NCBI RefSeq assembly: GCF_037975245.1
Contig: NC_092582.1
Span: 4,938,001 to 5,002,000, forward strand
DNA length: 64,000 nt
Direction of reading: 5' to 3'
Origin: Apostichopus japonicus
Lineage: Eukaryota; Echinodermata; Holothuroidea; Aspidochirotida; Stichopodidae
Shown here: positions 62,211 through 64,000 of the stretch, piece after piece
Numbering within the stretch: position 1 is the stretch's first letter
How the letters are laid out: each line of letters begins with the position of its first letter
Notes under the pieces: generated by a model
Database searches by the model: none
What the model was told of the DNA's origin: nothing
The model's input: only the letters and a program-made list of their open reading frames with translations
Program-made: the position numbers and the translations under genes

Positions 62211-64000
62211 ATGAAGAGCTGTCAAGAAAAAACTGTGGAAAAATCCAAAACTTTGTCTTTAGAAGACAATCCGAATAATGTCGAACCCCACCCAGCTGGA
62301 GATGATACATGGCCAACTGGGAAACGCACTGTCATGTATGGAGTCAACGACAGGCCTCCCTGGCTATCGGCAATACTAATGGGAATCCAGGTACGTATCA
62401 CGATAAAAGACAGGAAGACAGAAATTGCACACAAGAAAAAATATTTAAATGTTAGTCTCAGTTCTAATTCTAAGTTTCAACCTTAACTTTAATACAATTT
62501 GTAATGTGATGTAATGAATAGAATTTGTCTTGCAAATTACTAAAGATGTCATTGCTGTAACATAAATGCCTTTAATCGCCGAACACTGACCATGTCTTTA
62601 GTTTCTCACATATTGTGTTGAAGAGGCTTGCCATTGGAATATATATATGGTTTTGTTTCAAATGGCGTCGCTTTAATACTATGTGTAATGTGATGTAATG
62701 AATAGGATTTGTCTTGCAAATTACTACAGAGGTCATTGCTGTAACATAAATGCCTTTAATCGCCGAACACTGACCAGGTCTTTAGTTGCTCACATAGAGA
62801 GGCTTGCCATTGGAATATATTATGTGTTTTGTTTCAAAATGGCGTCGCTGTCTATGCTTTGTAGAAGGATTTAGGAAGCGATATTGCTGCACGTAGAGTT
62901 GTTTAGCTTAAAAGAGCTGCACGGAATGCTTTCCTGAATAAGTCAACACGTGTGTTGTTGTATCGATTCTGACTACACAAAGCGAATGTTTTAAGCTTTT
63001 GCTAAAAGAATTAGTAGGAATATCTAATTTCAGGATGTCGTCCTATATGAAGTCATAATGGATGAACGTATATTCGGGCTAGGAATCAAGTTCTCGTTAA
63101 AGTTCCAAGTTTTAAGATGATCATTTCCTTTGTTGACACACATTTCTTCTGAAGAATCGTGAATCTTTTTTTTGCTTTTTATTTAATAGGACTTGATAAA
63201 TTAATCAAATAGATTACAGATTAATCAGTGTCGCAAAGTTACATAAAACTATTTTTAATTCTGGTTACTAAACGAAACCTTAAATTATAGAAGCAGACAT
63301 GTTAACCTATAACCGCTAATCAATTTTAAGCTTTTTTTTTGCTAGTCAATGTTATGTCTTCGATGAGTTTATTAAAAATGTTTTGGTTTCGTTTGGAAGT
63401 CATCAAGAAACACTTAAAACGTGAGTTGACTGGTTACGTAGCTTTATCCCACATCCTGCCCGCAACAAAATCTCTTGCAAAAACAAAATCACAAATGCAG
63501 TATCTGCATGATCGTCTGTAAACCCAGAGGACTACTGAGATAAAGGTTGTCATCGAGGAAGAGCAATTTGGGTTGTAAGTCAAGAAAACGTCTGCGCACT
63601 CTTAATGTTATCATCACGTTATGGAATACAATGTTGCATGGACGCATGCATACACACACACACATGTGATTTCGTTATTTCAGTGCAACCGTTTCTTATA
63701 ACGTTCTACAGCGCTCTCAAAATGCAATCTTGTTAGTTGGGGTGTGCATTTCTTTTCATATTGACACTAAAGATTCCGAAAAGAGGATATAGCACATTTA
63801 TGTTTACACCCCTCCCCCCCCCCAAAAAAAAAAACAAAAAAACTCTAGTTCCAATTTTGGATATGAAACCTTTTATTGTTCTCTTCTTTGCGTTTTATTT
63901 CACCTATGGCAGCATTTCTCCTTATCCGCGACCTTTTGCTTCTTGGTGCCCTTAATCTTGGCCCCCTACGTGTGCTTTGATCAAGACCGTGAATTACTAA
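62211..64000 (+). CDS. SLC23A-like: SVCT-like transporter C, 5' end only (runs off window)
   Basis: Exon 1 is 62211-62390 (60 codons, MKSCQEKTVEK...), the same length as exon 1 of B, ending ILMGIQ before a gtacgt donor. Its second half (HPAGD, then RTVMYGVNDRPPW) is nearly the same as in B and clearly different from A, so C is the closer sister of B. Exon 2 starts at 63913 after a cag acceptor (HFSLSATFCFLVPLILAP, then FDQDREL) and is cut by the window end after 88 of an expected 158 bases. No frameshift or stop is seen in what is visible. The remaining ten exons, and any further copies, would lie to the right. It is the third head-to-tail member of the array, 1.48 kb after the stop of B. Confidence 0.88.
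62488..62855. repeat. Tandem duplication of about 180 bp in transporter C intron 1
   Basis: gtaatgtgatgtaatgaata ... atgcctttaatcgccgaaca ... gaggcttgccattggaatat ... aatggcgtcg is present at about 62488-62672 and again at about 62673-62855, with a 10-bp gap in copy 2 near cacata. High identity suggests a recent event. Confidence 0.88.

Overview
The window is nuclear DNA from an invertebrate animal. It is AT-rich, its genes are split by many GT-AG introns of a few hundred bases to 2.6 kb, and short DNA transposons, tRNA-derived SINEs and microsatellites fill introns and intergenic space. Gene content (a HELZ-type helicase, an animal crotonase, expanded sodium-ascorbate-type transporters) and repeat style suggest a non-vertebrate deuterostome. 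An echinoderm, perhaps a sea cucumber, is my best guess, but that is inference.

Layout: (1) About 1-12.3 kb, + strand: the C-terminal 833 codons of a UPF1-like superfamily 1 helicase of the HELZ family in ten exons; its 5' part lies before the window. (2) 12.3-16 kb: intergenic, with one TTAA-flanked MITE. (3) 16-22.1 kb, - strand: a complete eight-exon, 336-residue mitochondrial-looking crotonase in which both glutamates used by classical enoyl-CoA hydratases are replaced. (4) 22.1-30.6 kb: gene-free and repeat-rich, with a CpG-rich ACGTC tandem repeat split by a hAT-type transposon with perfect 8-bp target duplications, a 15-bp minisatellite and a 96-bp hairpin. (5) 30.6-64 kb, + strand: a head-to-tail array of three SLC23/SVCT-like transporter genes. 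A and B are complete, each with 12 coding exons (587 and 594 aa). C enters at 62.2 kb and runs off the end. The ten internal exons of A and B have identical lengths and phases.

The most interesting points are the transporter array, whose nucleobase-ascorbate signature is altered in both complete copies; the catalytically atypical crotonase; a TTAA-specific MITE family whose target duplication is proved by an empty site in a local tandem duplication; and two independent small duplications that copied a 3' splice site plus the start of an exon (crotonase exon 5, transporter A exon 5), leaving decoy acceptors. I found no prokaryotic-style system, CRISPR array or rRNA.

Exon boundaries were set by reading frame, GT-AG sites, phase continuity and, for the transporters, agreement between paralogs. 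None was checked against transcripts.
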